This document shows, piece after piece, positions 18,465 through 28,246 of a stretch of DNA of 35,720 nucleotides; positions within the stretch are counted from its first letter, which is position 1; each line of letters opens with the position of its first letter. The notes under the pieces are model-generated. The model searched no databases, had not been told where the DNA came from, and saw only the letters and a program-made list of their open reading frames with translations. The DNA is from an uncultured Pelagibacteraceae bacterium (GTDB taxonomy: Bacteria > Pseudomonadota > Alphaproteobacteria > Pelagibacterales > Pelagibacteraceae). The stretch spans positions 1-35,720 of the forward strand of contig CACJGR010000009.1 of assembly GCA_902592985.1 (NCBI GenBank). The letters run 5' to 3'. A program made the position numbers and the translations under genes.

Positions 18465-21340
18465 ATGCCTTCTCCAAAAAATTTAGAATACAAAAAAACC
18501 TCTTTTTTAACTAAATCAAACAGTTCATTTATTGAGGAAATGTATATAAAATATATTGAAAAAGATCCTTCTTTACCAGCTAGTTGGGAAAATTATTTTA
18601 AAACTTTAGATGAAGATTTAGACTTAATTACCAAAGAAATAGAAGGACCAGTATGGAAAAAAAATAAAAAAAAAATAACTTTTAACAAAAAAAAATTAAG
18701 TCTAGAAACAAATATTGTCAATAATGAAGGTATTGAAAAATCTAAAGCTGAGTCAATTAAAGCTATAGCTTTAATTAGGGCATACAGAATTAGAGGTCAT
18801 CTAATTGCAAATCTTGATCCACTTGGCATGATGGAAAGAAAATATCTTCATGAACTACACCCTGCAGATCATGGTTTTAAAAAAGAAGATTATAATAAAA
18901 ATTTTTTTTACATTCATATTTAGACAAAGGTTATGCATCAATTAATGAATTGATCCCTTTTTTAAAAAAAATTTATTGTTCTTCAATTGGAATTGAATTT
19001 ATGCACATTTCAGATCCTGTTGAAAAAATATGGCTTAGAGAAAGAATGGAAAAAGAAGAGAATCAATTAAAATTTACGGAAAAAGGTAAAAAAGGTATTT
19101 TAACCAAATTAATACAAGCGGAAGGTTTTGAAAAATTTTTAGCACTTAAATTTGTAGCTACAAAGAGATTTGGTTTAGATGGTGCAGAGTCTTTAATACC
19201 AGCTCTTGAACAAATTATTAAAAGAGGTGGGCAGTTAAATGTTAAAGAAGTAAAGATTGGAATGTCACATAGAGGGAGAGTAAATGTTTTAGCCAATCTG
19301 TTGCAAAAGTCTTATAAAAGAATTTTTAACGAATTTGTTGGGGAATTTGCCAGTACACCAGAAGAATCCGCTGGAGATGTTAAATATCATTTGGGGGCCT
19401 CATCAAATAGAGAATTTGATGGTAATTCGGTACATATAAGTTTAACAGATAATCCTTCACATTTAGAAGCGGTTAATCCTGTCGTTCTTGGGCAAACAAG
19501 AGCAAAACAATTTTTTCATCAAGATACGAAAAGAAATAAAGTAATTCCAATTTTAATTCATGGTGATGCAGCATTTGCTGGACAAGGCATAGTAGCAGAA
19601 TGTTTTGCAATGTCAGGATTGAAAGGTCATAATACTGGTGGAACAATCCATATTATTGTGAACAATCAGATTGGTTTTACTACAAGTCCAAGATTTGCAA
19701 GATCAAGTCCATACCCTTCAGACTTAGGAAAAGTTATTGAGTCTCCCATTTTACATTGTAATGGAGATGACCCTGAAGCAGTGGTGCATTGTGCGAAAAT
19801 TGCAATTGAGTTTAGACAAAAGTTCAATAAAGACGTTGTTATAGATATGATTTGTTATCGTAGATTTGGTCACAATGAGGCGGATGAACCTTCTTTTACT
19901 CAGCCTTTAATGTACAAAAAAATTAGACAGCATCCAACCACCTTAAATATTTATGGAAATAAACTAGTAAAAGAGAATATTATTACTCAAGAAGAATTTG
20001 ATAAAATGAAAAAAGAATTCAAAAATCTTCTTGATGAACAATTTAAAACTGCAAAAGATTATAAACCTAAAATTGAATGGTACGAAGGAACTTGGAGTAG
20101 ATACAAGCCAGAAAAGGGCAAAGATAGAAGGGGTAAAAGCGGAGTAGATTTAAATAAACTTACAAAAATTTCTGAAAAAATCAACAATGTACCATCTGAA
20201 ATAAATTTGCATAAAACGATTTTCAAAATCTTAGATTTAAGAAAAAAATCAGTGCATAAAAAAAAGGGAATAGATTGGGGAACAGCAGAAGCTTTAGCAT
20301 TCGGATCACTTTTAGAAGAAGGGTATCCGGTAAGACTAGTAGGACAAGATTCTGGTAGAGGAACTTTTAGTCAAAGACATTCAGTTTTAAGAAACCAAGT
20401 TGATAATTCTCGATATATTCCTTTAAATAATATCTCTAATAAACAAAAAAATTTTGAACCCGTCGATAGTTTTTTATCAGAACTGGCTGTTTTAGGATTT
20501 GAATATGGTTACAGCTTAGTTGAACCAGGCACATTAACTATTTGGGAAGCTCAATTTGGTGATTTTGCAAACGGAGCTCAAATAATAATTGATCAGTTTA
20601 TTGCATCGGGTGAAAGAAAATGGTCTAGAGCAAGTGGACTTGTGATGCTTTTACCACATGGTTATGAAGGTCAAGGCCCAGAACACTCATCTGGTAGACT
20701 AGAAAGATTTCTTCAACTATGTGCACAAGATAATTTGCAAGTTATGAACTGTACTACTCCAGCAAATTATTTCCACGCTTTAAGACGTCAAATACATAGA
20801 GATTTTAGAAAACCGTTGGTTATTATGACACCTAAATCATTATTAAGAAATAGACTTTGCGTATCTAATTTAGAAGATTTTGGTAAAAAAAACTCGTTTC
20901 ATAGGGTTCTTTGGGATCATGCCATTGATCCAAAAGAAGATGACTTTATAGAACTTAAAAAAAGTAATAAAATAGGCAAAGTAATCTTATGTTCAGGAAA
21001 AGTGTATTTTGATTTATTGGAAGCTCGCGAAAAAATTAAAAAAGATGATGTTGTTATTTATAGGATTGAACAGTTATACCCTTTTCCTATTAAATCTTTA
21101 GTAAAAGAGATTAAAGTTTATGCAAAAAATGCTAAATTTTATTGGTGTCAGGAAGAACCTAAAAATATGGGTGCATGGTTGTTGGTAAGAGATTATATAC
21201 AATGGACATTAGATTATATAGGAGCTAATAATAATAAAATTGAATATATAGGAAGAAATCCAGCGGCATCACCTGCTACAGGTTATGCTAAAAGGCATCT
21301 AAATCAACAAAAAGAGATTATTGAAAAGGTGTTTAAATAA
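18465..21340 (+). CDS. sucA: 2-oxoglutarate dehydrogenase E1, reading frame broken by one-base shift near 18902-18909
   Basis: E1 is the thiamine-diphosphate subunit of the 2-oxoglutarate dehydrogenase complex. Two open frames carry one protein. Residues 1-152 run from 18465 to a TAG at 18921-18923; the rest is in the -1 frame, open through 18902 and ending at 21340. The first part has the E1 N-terminal ASWENYF and RAYRIRGHLIANLDPLGM. The second has IGIEFMHIS, IGMSHRGRVNVLANLLQK, HGDAAFAGQGIVAE, FGHNEADEPSFTQP and, late in the chain, GQDSGRGTFSQRH. One extra T in the T8 run would give a continuous chain of about 958 residues, normal for the family. In the shifted frame the junction reads FFLHSYLDKGYASINEL, as expected at that point of E1. 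Sequencing error, a real indel, or slippage rescue could each explain it. sucB follows 3 bp later. Confidence 0.92.
18897..18910 (+). other. A5T8 slippery run at the sucA frame break
   Basis: Five A's (18897-18901) are followed by eight T's (18902-18909) and an A. Reading from the sucA start gives AAT TTT TTT TAC and reaches a TAG at 18921. A one-base backward slip on the T run gives TTT TTT TTA CAT and restores the long frame. The same result would follow from one missing T in the sequence. Confidence 0.7.
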
Positions 21341-21343
21341 ATA

Positions 21344-22660
21344 ATGAGTGAAAAAATTTTAGTACCAGTTTTAGGAGAAAGCATTACCGAAGCAACAGTT
21401 GCCAAATGGCTGAAAGATAAAGGTGATAGCGTTAAAATTGATGAGGCTATTGTAGAACTAGAAACTGATAAAGTAAATTTAGAGGTTCCATCAGCAGTAA
21501 ATGGTATTTTGACTGAAATTAATGCAAAAGATGGTGATGTAGTAAAGGTGGGTGCAGTTCTTGGATTAATTAATGAAACAGAATCAGCTGAAAAAGAAAT
21601 AGAAAAAATATCACCTAAAAAACAAGAAAATAATATTGTAAATTTAAAAGCTGACAAAAAAAAACAATCCCCAAAAATTTTTAATGAAGAAGATAATTCA
21701 ACTGATTCTGATGAAGAGTTACTTGCTTTAACCAATGAAGCTGAACCATTAATTTTGACTAATGAGATTAAAAAAGAGCAAGATTTAGTTGTAAAAGATG
21801 TAAAAGAAAAACTTTCTCCTGCAGTAAGAAAAATGGTTGAAGAAAATAGTATTGATATTGAAAAAGTTAAAGGATCTGGAAAAGATGGCCGAATACTTAA
21901 AGGAGATTTAATTGATATAATGGGCGTAAGCCCCAAACCTTCCGAGAGAAAAATTAAATATGGTCAAGAAGAAAGAATAAAAATGACTAGATTAAGACAA
22001 ACAATTGCAAAAAGATTAAAACAAGCTCAGGAAAATGCAGCAATGTTAACAACATTTAACGAGGTTGACATGACAAATATTATAGAAATGAGAAGAGAAA
22101 ATCAGGAAGATTTTCAAAGGAGATATGGAATTAAGTTAGGTTTTATGTCTTTTTTTGTTAAGGCATGCATAGTTGGTTTAAAAAACTTTCCCGCAATAAA
22201 TGCAGAAATTGAAGGTAATGAAATTATCTATAAAAATTATTATAATATTAGTTTTGCGGTAGGTACAGAAAGAGGATTAGTTGTTCCGGTCCTAAGAAAT
22301 GCAGATGAACTTTCTTTTGCCGATATTGAAAAAAATATTCTTAATATATCTGAAAAAGCAAGAAATGGTAAGTTGACTATTGAAGATCTTCAAGGAGGAA
22401 CTTTTACTATCAGTAATGGAGGAGTTTATGGATCAATGTTATCTACTCCAATATTAAATCCACCTCAATCTGGAGTTTTGGGAATGCATAATATTATTGA
22501 AAGACCAGTAGTAATAGATAATCAAATTACAATAAGATCAATTATGTATCTTGCCTTGTCTTATGATCATAAAATAATTGATGGAAAAGATGCAGTATCG
22601 TTTCTTAAAAATGTAAAAGAAAATTTAGAAGATCCAAGAAGATTATTTTTAGATATTTAA
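21344..22660 (+). CDS. sucB: dihydrolipoamide succinyltransferase (E2o)
   Basis: This is the core E2 subunit of the 2-oxoglutarate dehydrogenase complex. In the 438 residues, an N-terminal lipoyl domain carries Lys43 in [13 protein letters not shown]. After a charged linker (about 80-150) comes the peripheral-subunit-binding domain around 157-190, with [10 protein letters not shown] and [13 protein letters not shown]. The catalytic domain follows, with [14 protein letters not shown] near 225 and the active-site motif [16 protein letters not shown] near the C-terminus. It is placed between sucA and lpd, which marks it as the 2-oxoglutarate rather than the pyruvate version. Confidence 0.97.
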   Translation: MSEKILVPVLGESITEATVAKWLKDKGDSVKIDEAIVELETDKVNLEVPSAVNGILTEINAKDGDVVKVGAVLGLINETESAEKEIEKISPKKQENNIVNLKADKKKQSPKIFNEEDNSTDSDEELLALTNEAEPLILTNEIKKEQDLVVKDVKEKLSPAVRKMVEENSIDIEKVKGSGKDGRILKGDLIDIMGVSPKPSERKIKYGQEERIKMTRLRQTIAKRLKQAQENAAMLTTFNEVDMTNIIEMRRENQEDFQRRYGIKLGFMSFFVKACIVGLKNFPAINAEIEGNEIIYKNYYNISFAVGTERGLVVPVLRNADELSFADIEKNILNISEKARNGKLTIEDLQGGTFTISNGGVYGSMLSTPILNPPQSGVLGMHNIIERPVVIDNQITIRSIMYLALSYDHKIIDGKDAVSFLKNVKENLEDPRRLFLDI

Positions 22661-24061
22661 ATGTCAGAAAAATTTCAAGTAGCTATTATAGGTGGTGGAC
22701 CTGGTGGGTATGTTTGTGCGATTAGACTTGCTCAGCTTGGTATTAAAACGGCATGTATAGAATCTAGGGGAACTTTAGGAGGAACATGTTTAAATATAGG
22801 ATGCATACCATCCAAAAGTTTATTAAATCTTTCAGAAAATTTTTATAAAGCAAAACATTTTTCAAATTTAGGAATAGAAGTTGGTACGATCAAACTAAAT
22901 CTTAAAAAAATGATGAAAAATAAAGATGAATCTGTCAATATTTTAACTAAAGGAATAGAATTTTTATTTAAAAAAAATAAAGTTGCTCACTACAAAGGAA
23001 CAGGAAGTTTCAAATCTCATAATCAGATTTCTATTGTTGATGATAAAAATAAAGAGATAGTAATAGAAGCAGACAAAACAATAATTAGTACAGGATCAGA
23101 ACCAGTGTCTTTACCAGGAATTAAATTTGATGAAAAAGTAATCGTTTCTTCAACAGGTGCGTTATCTCTAAGCACTGTTCCGAAGAAAATGATTGTAGTA
23201 GGAGGAGGTTATATAGGATTAGAAATGGGATCAGTATGGTCTAGATTAGGATCAGAAGTTCATGTGATTGAATTTTTAGATCATATTACTCCAGGTATGG
23301 ATAAAGAAATTTCAAGAGAATTTATGAAAATTTTACAAAAACAAGGAATACATTTTCATCTGGAAACAAAAGTAAATTCAATTCAAAGAAAGGATAAAAT
23401 TACAACTGTCTCAACAACAAATAAAGATGGTAAAAAAATAAATTTTACTTGTGATATTGTTTTAATTTCTGTGGGAAGAAAACCTAATACTAAAAATTTA
23501 AATTTAGAAGAAGTAGGTGTTTTACTTGATAATAAAAAAAGAATTAAAGTTAATAATAATTTTCAAACAAATATAAATAACATTTACGCTATTGGCGATG
23601 TTATAAAAGGACCAATGCTAGCTCACAAAGCTGAAGAAGAAGGAATAGCACTAGCAGAATTAATAGCAGGTCAATCTGGCCACGTTAATTATGATATTAT
23701 TCCAGGAGTTATTTATACTTATCCTGAAGTTGCTTCTATTGGAAAAACTGAAGAGCAATTAAAAGATCTTAATATAAAGTATAAAATTGGAAAATTTCCA
23801 TTTATGGCAAACTCAAGAGCCAAAGCAATAAATGAACCACAAGGATTTGTAAAAATTATAGCAGATGAAAAAACAGACAAAGTTTTAGGTACGCATATGA
23901 TAGGCCCTAATGCAGGAGAAATGATTGCTGAAATAGCAATTGCTATGGAATTTGGTGCAAGTTCAGAGGATATTGCCAGAACTTGCCATGCTCATCCAAC
24001 TTTTTCAGAGGCTATAAAAGAAGCAGCATTATCAGTAGATAAAAGACCAATACACTCATAG
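22661..24061 (+). CDS. lpd: dihydrolipoamide dehydrogenase (E3)
   Basis: E3 reoxidises the dihydrolipoyl groups of E2 with NAD through FAD and a redox disulfide. The 466-residue protein has the FAD motif IIGGGPGGYVCAIR at 9-22 and the redox pair Cys43/Cys48 in GGTCLNIGCIPSK. The NAD motif VVGGGYIGLEMGSVW is near 181-195. The second FAD segment is YAIGDVIKGPMLAHKAEEEG, and the C-terminal catalytic pair lies in CHAHPTFSEA. It begins immediately after the sucB stop and ends the TCA block. Confidence 0.97.
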   Translation: MSEKFQVAIIGGGPGGYVCAIRLAQLGIKTACIESRGTLGGTCLNIGCIPSKSLLNLSENFYKAKHFSNLGIEVGTIKLNLKKMMKNKDESVNILTKGIEFLFKKNKVAHYKGTGSFKSHNQISIVDDKNKEIVIEADKTIISTGSEPVSLPGIKFDEKVIVSSTGALSLSTVPKKMIVVGGGYIGLEMGSVWSRLGSEVHVIEFLDHITPGMDKEISREFMKILQKQGIHFHLETKVNSIQRKDKITTVSTTNKDGKKINFTCDIVLISVGRKPNTKNLNLEEVGVLLDNKKRIKVNNNFQTNINNIYAIGDVIKGPMLAHKAEEEGIALAELIAGQSGHVNYDIIPGVIYTYPEVASIGKTEEQLKDLNIKYKIGKFPFMANSRAKAINEPQGFVKIIADEKTDKVLGTHMIGPNAGEMIAEIAIAMEFGASSEDIARTCHAHPTFSEAIKEAALSVDKRPIHS

Positions 24062-24083
24062 TATATTTTCATATTATATAAGA

Positions 24084-26042
24084 ATGAAGGTTCCGATTCT
24101 TTTACCAAATATTTTTAACCATCCATTTACATATGAATCATCTGATTTAAATTTAAAAATTGGAGATTATGTAGTTGTCCCTTTTGGTAAAGCAAAAATA
24201 ACAGGAGTTGTTTGGAATGAATTTGAAAAAGATAAAAAGAAAAAATACGTAATTAAAAAAGTAATAGAAAAACTTAAAATTCCATCTTTAAAAAAAACTA
24301 CTATAGAATTTCTTAACTGGTTTTCAGAGTATAATATGGCTCCAAAAGGAATGGCATTAAAATTACTTTTATTAAGTAGCAGTGCTGTTGTGAGATTGCC
24401 AAAAAAAAAATATGAATTTTTTAAACCAAAACTAAAAGATAACATTTTTAAGCTTTCAAAAGAGCAAAAAATAAGTTTAAAAAAAATGAATAATTATAAT
24501 GAAAAATTCAGAGTGCATGTATTACAAGGAACCACAGGGTCTGGAAAGACAATGGTCTATTTTGAGGCTTTAAAACAGTTAATCAAAAAAGGTTTTCAAG
24601 GATTAATTATGCTACCTGAGATTGGCTTAACAGGGCAATTTGAAAAAAAATTTTTAGAATTTTTCAGATTTAAACCTGCGGTTTGGCATTCTGGTATTTC
24701 AAAGAAAAATAAAGAAATAATTTGGAGTGGCATTACTAATGGAGAAATTAAGGTAGTTATAGGAGCTAGATCTGCTTTATTTTTACCGTTTAAAAAATTA
24801 GGTTTAATTATTGTAGATGAAGAATACGATCAATCATATAAACAAGATGAAGGAGTAATTTATAATGCAAGAGATATGGCTATCTCAAGAGCATCTTTTG
24901 AAAACATTCCAGTAAATTTAATTACAGCTGTACCATCAATTGAAACTTATGATAATATTAAAAAAGGAAAATATAGTTTTTCCAAGTTAAACAGGAGATA
25001 TCAAGATGCATCTTTTCCAAATTACGAAATTATAAATTTAAACAATAAAAACCTTAAAGCTCAATCATGGTTATCAAAAGAAATAATCCAAAAAGTTAAT
25101 TTACATCTTGAAAGAAAAAATCAAATTTTATTTTTTTTAAACAGAAGAGGATTTTCACCATATGTTTTATGCAAAAAGTGCCTAAAAAATTATTCATGTC
25201 CAAATTGTTCTATAAATTTAGTATATCATAAACATAAACAAAATTTATTATGTCATTATTGTGGATACAAAGCTAAACTAAATAGAGTTTGTAATAAAGA
25301 AGGTACATGTGATTTTGTTTTTAGCGGACCTGGTGTAGAACGAATTTTAGAAGAAGTAAAAAGAGAATTTCCAACAAAGAAATCTATAATTTTTTCAAGT
25401 GATACAATGAATAAAAAAAGTTCTTCAGAAATTTTAGAAAAAATTTTAAATAATGAAATTCAAATTTTAGTTGGAACTCAACTTATTTCTAAAGGATTTC
25501 ATTTTCCTAATTTAAATTGTATTGTTGTTATTGATATTGATTTATCTTCTCAGGGCCATGATTTAAGAGGTGCTGAAAAAAATTTACAATTATACCATCA
25601 ACTTTCGGGAAGAGCTGGCAGAACAGGAAAGCCTGCAACGGTTTATTTTCAAACATATAACTTAAATACTAAAATGATTTCCGATATTACAAATAAAGAT
25701 CCAGATATATTTTTGGCTAAAGAGTTGGAACTTAGAAAGTTGAATGGTTTACCTCCATTTCAAAGATTTATTGCATTAATAATTACTGGAAAAAAAGAAA
25801 ACTTTCTTGAGCAAGAAGCTATTAAATTTAAAAATTTTATTAAGAACTCAGTTGAGGGTAAAGTTCTAGGTCCGGTTAATGCACCTATTTTTAGACTAAA
25901 AGGAAAATTTAGAGTAAGGTTGCTTATAAGAGGTAAAAAATCTCTTAAAGTTCAAAACTCATTGGCTAATATTATTTCAAAATATAAATTTCCAAGAGGA
26001 ATAAAACTAACAGTTGATGTTGATCCAATTAACTTCAATTAA
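24084..26042 (+). CDS. priA: primosomal protein N' (PriA helicase) with altered motifs
   Basis: PriA reloads the replisome at stalled forks. The 652-residue protein is shorter than E. coli PriA (about 730). An N-terminal DNA-binding domain (about 1-100) is followed by the helicase core with Walker A GTTGSGKT at 149-156. Motif II reads DEEYD at 245-249, where most PriA have DEEHD, and the usual ATPS of motif III reads AVPS. The zinc region has the pairs Cys363/366, Cys372/375 and Cys390/393. The last pair is Cys403 and Cys409, five residues apart instead of two. The later core with LVGTQLISKGFHFPNL and LSGRAGRTGKPA is intact. It is set 22 bp after lpd. The gene before atpH in many alphaproteobacteria is also priA. 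Confidence 0.94.
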   Translation: MKVPILLPNIFNHPFTYESSDLNLKIGDYVVVPFGKAKITGVVWNEFEKDKKKKYVIKKVIEKLKIPSLKKTTIEFLNWFSEYNMAPKGMALKLLLLSSSAVVRLPKKKYEFFKPKLKDNIFKLSKEQKISLKKMNNYNEKFRVHVLQGTTGSGKTMVYFEALKQLIKKGFQGLIMLPEIGLTGQFEKKFLEFFRFKPAVWHSGISKKNKEIIWSGITNGEIKVVIGARSALFLPFKKLGLIIVDEEYDQSYKQDEGVIYNARDMAISRASFENIPVNLITAVPSIETYDNIKKGKYSFSKLNRRYQDASFPNYEIINLNNKNLKAQSWLSKEIIQKVNLHLERKNQILFFLNRRGFSPYVLCKKCLKNYSCPNCSINLVYHKHKQNLLCHYCGYKAKLNRVCNKEGTCDFVFSGPGVERILEEVKREFPTKKSIIFSSDTMNKKSSSEILEKILNNEIQILVGTQLISKGFHFPNLNCIVVIDIDLSSQGHDLRGAEKNLQLYHQLSGRAGRTGKPATVYFQTYNLNTKMISDITNKDPDIFLAKELELRKLNGLPPFQRFIALIITGKKENFLEQEAIKFKNFIKNSVEGKVLGPVNAPIFRLKGKFRVRLLIRGKKSLKVQNSLANIISKYKFPRGIKLTVDVDPINFN

Positions 26043-26066
26043 CCCCGTAAAAAAAGGGCTTTTACA

Positions 26067-26089
26067 TAATGTCTCACTTGAAGACATTA
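26067..26089. repeat. perfect 8-bp inverted repeat in the priA-atpH spacer
   Basis: The 109-bp spacer 26043-26151 is the longest gene-free stretch in the window. It holds a perfect inverted repeat with arms at 26067-26074 and 26082-26089 (arm TAATGTCT) around a 7-base loop. No T run follows, so it does not look like an intrinsic terminator. Just upstream a weaker GTAAAA/TTTTAC pairing (26047-26065) surrounds AAAGGGC. It could be an operator or a 5'-leader hairpin for the atp operon. No known riboswitch class was recognised. Confidence 0.5.
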
Positions 26090-26139
26090 CACTCATATGT
26101 TAATTAAATTCAAATTTTAACAAATCTTCAATTATTAAT

Positions 26140-26145
26140 AAGGGA
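26140..26145 (+). promoter_or_regulatory. Shine-Dalgarno AAGGGA supporting the TTG start of atpH
   Basis: AAGGGA lies six bases before the TTG at 26152. It is the only well-placed ribosome binding site near the 5' end of atpH, and no in-frame ATG is available before the conserved VGRYSLALYEL segment. Confidence 0.6.
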
Positions 26146-26151
26146 TATAAA

Positions 26152-26709
26152 TTGAGCAAAAGTAAAGGTTTTTCGGATACATCAGTTGGCAGATACTCTT
26201 TAGCACTTTATGAGTTATCGGAGGAAAGTAATGTGACAAATGAAATAGAGAAAGATTCATTGTCAATTATTCAATTAATATCTAATAGTGAAGATTTTAA
26301 TTCACTCATAAAGAATCCAACTAATAAAAAAGAAGATCAACTTAATGTAATATTAAAGATATCTGAAAAATTTAAAATAAATAGTTTATTAACTAAATTT
26401 TTAAGTTTTTTAATTTCTAAAAGAAGATTCTTTTATGTCGAAAAAATATTAAAAAATTTTATTGAAACTTGTTCAAAAAAAAGAGGTGAAATAAAAGCAG
26501 AGCTAACCGCTTCAAAAGAACTTACAGAAAAAGAAATTAATAGCATTAAAGAGGAGTTAACTAAAAATTTTAGTTCGAAAATAAAATTAAACTATAAGTA
26601 TGAACCCAATTTAATTGGAGGTCTGGTTGTAAAAGTAGGAAGCACAATGGTAGACACTTCCATTAAAAATAAATTACAAAAAATAACGAATAGAATGATA
26701 GAGGTTTAG
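26152..26709 (+). CDS. atpH: ATP synthase F1 delta subunit (TTG start)
   Basis: The delta subunit joins the F1 head to the peripheral stalk. The 185-residue protein has the OSCP/delta-family start VGRYSLALYELSEE, a helical N-terminal domain, and the C-terminal YEPNLIGGLVVKVGSTMVDTS (about 152-172) typical of the family. Translation probably starts at TTG 26152, supported by AAGGGA six bases upstream. It is the first gene of atpHAGDC; the stop TAG abuts the atpA ATG. The F0 genes are not in this window, as expected in alphaproteobacteria where F0 and F1 operons are separate. Confidence 0.94.
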   Translation: MSKSKGFSDTSVGRYSLALYELSEESNVTNEIEKDSLSIIQLISNSEDFNSLIKNPTNKKEDQLNVILKISEKFKINSLLTKFLSFLISKRRFFYVEKILKNFIETCSKKRGEIKAELTASKELTEKEINSIKEELTKNFSSKIKLNYKYEPNLIGGLVVKVGSTMVDTSIKNKLQKITNRMIEV

Positions 26710-28245
26710 ATGGAAATAAATCCCTCAGAAGTAACAAAAATATTAAAAGAACAAATAAAAAAATTTGGAGATAAAGCTGAAGTAACTGAGGTTGGACAGG
26801 TTTTATCGGTAGGTGATGGTATTGCTAGAATATATGGATTAGATAATGTCCAAGCTGGAGAAATGGTAGAATTTGCTGATGGCTCTAAAGGAATGGCTTT
26901 AAATTTAGAAAGTGACAATGTTGGTGTTGTAATTTTTGGAGATGATAAAAATATTAAAGAGGGAGACACTGTTAAAAGAACAGGATCAATTGTTGACGTG
27001 CCTGTTGGAAAGGAATTATTAGGTAGAGTTGTTGATGGCTTAGGTAATCCAATAGATGGAAAAGATACATTAGATAAAGGACTAAAAAGGAATAGAGTTG
27101 AAGTTAAAGCACCAGGTATTATTCCAAGAAGATCAGTATCAGAACCAGTGCAAACAGGATTAAAAGCAATCGATAGTTTAATTCCAATTGGAAGAGGCCA
27201 ACGTGAATTAATTATTGGAGATAGACAAACTGGAAAAACAGCAGTTGCTATTGATACAATTATTAATCAAAAAGAAATTAATCAATCAGGAGATGAGAAG
27301 CAAAAATTGTATTGTATATATGTTGCTATTGGTCAAAAAAGATCTACTGTTGCACAAATAGTCAAAACTTTACAGGACGCAGGAGCAATGGAGTATACAA
27401 CTATCGTTTCAGCAACAGCCTCAGAACCTGCACCACTACAATTTCTTGCACCATACACCGGATGTACTATAGGCGAATATTTTAGAGACAATGGTATGCA
27501 TGCTTTGATTATTTATGATGACTTATCTAAACAGGCTGTAGCTTATAGACAAATGTCTCTTTTATTAAGAAGACCTCCAGGAAGAGAAGCTTACCCAGGT
27601 GATGTATTTTATTTACATAGTAGATTGCTTGAAAGAGCAGCAAAATTAAATGAGGAAAATGGAGGTGGATCTTTAACAGCATTACCAATTATAGAAACTC
27701 AAGCTGGAGATGTATCTGCTTATATTCCAACCAATGTTATTTCTATTACTGATGGTCAAATATTTTTAGAGACAGAACTATTTAATCAAGGTATTAGACC
27801 TGCTGTAAACGTTGGATTATCAGTTTCAAGAGTAGGTTCTGCAGCACAAACGAAGGCAATGAAAAAAGTTGCAGGATCAATCAAATTAGAGCTTGCACAA
27901 TATAGAGAAATGGCAGCTTTTGCCCAATTTGGCTCAGATTTAGATGCTTCTACCCAAAGATTATTAAATAGGGGTTCTAAGTTAACGGAATTATTAAAAC
28001 AAAAACAATATTCACCAATGTCAGTGGCTGAACAAGTAATCTCAGTATTTTGTGGAGTTAAAGGCTACTTAGACGATGTTGATTTAAAAGATATAAGTGA
28101 ATTTGAAAATAAAATTTTATCTAAGAGCAATTCGGAGAATCCTGAAATTTTTGACACAATTAATAAATCAGGAAAGCTAGAAGAAGAAACTGAAAAAACT
28201 CTTATCAAAGTAATCGAAGAATTGAAAAAAAACCTTAAATCTTAA
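26710..28245 (+). CDS. atpA: ATP synthase F1 alpha subunit
   Basis: Alpha forms the non-catalytic nucleotide sites of F1. At 511 residues it has the normal length. The N-terminal beta-barrel contains [20 protein letters not shown]. The P-loop GDRQTGKT is at 170-177. [30 protein letters not shown], around 270-300, is the family signature region, and [15 protein letters not shown] near 375 is also typical. It directly follows atpH and is separated by one base from atpG. Confidence 0.98.
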   Translation: MEINPSEVTKILKEQIKKFGDKAEVTEVGQVLSVGDGIARIYGLDNVQAGEMVEFADGSKGMALNLESDNVGVVIFGDDKNIKEGDTVKRTGSIVDVPVGKELLGRVVDGLGNPIDGKDTLDKGLKRNRVEVKAPGIIPRRSVSEPVQTGLKAIDSLIPIGRGQRELIIGDRQTGKTAVAIDTIINQKEINQSGDEKQKLYCIYVAIGQKRSTVAQIVKTLQDAGAMEYTTIVSATASEPAPLQFLAPYTGCTIGEYFRDNGMHALIIYDDLSKQAVAYRQMSLLLRRPPGREAYPGDVFYLHSRLLERAAKLNEENGGGSLTALPIIETQAGDVSAYIPTNVISITDGQIFLETELFNQGIRPAVNVGLSVSRVGSAAQTKAMKKVAGSIKLELAQYREMAAFAQFGSDLDASTQRLLNRGSKLTELLKQKQYSPMSVAEQVISVFCGVKGYLDDVDLKDISEFENKILSKSNSENPEIFDTINKSGKLEEETEKTLIKVIEELKKNLKS

Positions 28246-28246
28246 T

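Noticed and set aside
18950..21340. A separate second gene starting at TTG 18950 for the large part of E1
   Set aside because: The frame is open upstream to at least 18902 and codes for expected E1 residues there, so the TTG is an internal Leu codon and both frames are one gene.
21304..21936. 210-codon open frame on the - strand opposite the sucA end and sucB start
   Set aside because: It is fully antisense to the lipoyl and linker regions of sucB. Its Ser/Phe/Leu-rich composition is that expected from reading Glu/Lys-rich coding sequence backwards, and it has no recognisable domain.
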